A program made the position numbers and the translations under genes. Positions 22,089-22,427 of a stretch of 22,427 nt of DNA are shown one piece after another. The stretch is from Phallusia fumigata (Eukaryota > Chordata > Ascidiacea > Phlebobranchia > Ascidiidae). The notes under the pieces were generated by a model. It had not been told where the DNA came from. It ran no database searches and saw only the letters and a program-made list of their open reading frames with translations. Positions within the stretch are counted from its first letter, which is position 1; each line of letters begins with the position of its first letter. The stretch spans positions 1 to 22,427 of the forward strand of contig QXVZ01027207.1 in assembly GCA_008931825.1 (NCBI GenBank), written 5' to 3'.

Positions 22089-22427
22089 GCTTAGCGATCT
22101 CTTTACATTTTTACGGTGGCCCACAAGTACAATTCAACAATTTTTTTGCGACAAATATTTTTCAGAGCAAAACATTTTTTTCCGTGAAACAGTTTTTTCG
22201 CAAACAATTATTTTTTGTGAGCCGTATACGGCGTATCAAAAATAGCAAATTATCACTTCTTGCGCAATTTTGTATTCAGAAGCTATCAGCATCTAGAAAT
22301 AGACGATACCCACTGAATCCTATCGGACTCTGCGATTGGCGATCGTCTCGACGCATTCTCAACACCCACTGAACAACTTGAGAAAAACGTACGTTTAAAG
22401 TCACAAATGACGATATGTATGGCGGGG
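22089..22427. other. Right-edge sequence, no gene supported
   Basis: It contains T-rich runs and scattered CpGs. A plus-strand ORF (21962-22372) crosses it, but its composition (runs of Phe, Lys and Arg) looks like translated T-rich non-coding DNA. An upstream exon of the unrecognised minus-strand gene may begin further right. Confidence 0.4.

Noticed and set aside
21962-22372. A 136-codon plus-strand ORF.
   Set aside because: Its Phe/Lys/Arg-rich composition is typical of translated T-rich DNA, and it overlaps the phase-consistent minus-strand exons.
1-22427. Prokaryotic features (operons, Shine-Dalgarno sites, CRISPR arrays, insertion sequences) or viral genes.
   Set aside because: The gene structure is intron-split and metazoan throughout, and nothing of these kinds was seen.

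Overview
The window is eukaryotic, from an animal nuclear genome. It is AT-rich, and its coding sequence is cut into about 23 short exons (roughly 70-240 bp) joined by GT-AG introns, plus one GC-AG intron. The introns carry degraded transposon-like repeats. I recognise the main gene as a TBC1D32 / broad-minded (Bromi) orthologue, a protein of cilia and Hedgehog signalling, so the source is a ciliated metazoan. One pair of allelic copies differs by about 3%, which fits a highly polymorphic invertebrate, probably marine. I cannot fix the phylum from sequence alone.

Layout: the minus strand from about 19.35 kb down to position 16 (or 9) carries TBC1D32 exons from the initiator Met to about residue 1017. 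The C-terminal part, including the TBC domain, lies beyond the left edge. Every junction was checked for splice dinucleotides and reading phase, and most exons also align with remembered vertebrate TBC1D32. A CpG-richer segment at about 20.7-21.0 kb has opposed CCAAT boxes and a perfect CRE palindrome and looks like the promoter. Upstream, at about 21.5-22.07 kb on the minus strand, are two phase-compatible exons of a second, unrecognised gene with five N-glycosylation sequons.

Four of the five single-N positions (1253, 3293, 5567, 11757) are flanked by flush direct duplications of 111, 361, about 758 and 1704 bp. These look like unmerged contig overlaps or alleles, not biology. Two of them duplicate TBC1D32 exons (4 and 5; 11 and 12), and reading both copies would break the frame. 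Any automated gene model here would be wrong unless the copies are collapsed.

Non-coding content: a 532-bp candidate hAT-type MITE sits just upstream of the first coding exon. A dispersed intronic repeat family recurs at about 7.6-8.6, 9.3, 10.2-10.7, 13.7-14.4 and 15.3-16.05 kb, with a GTCCCCTTC/GAAGGGGAC hairpin at its apparent 3' end. An opposite-strand ORF in intron 3 has a mitochondrial-presequence-like N-terminus. I saw no bacterial, viral or CRISPR-type system. The most novel items are the unidentified glycoprotein-like gene, the MITE, the hairpin-ended repeat family and the opposite-strand ORF.
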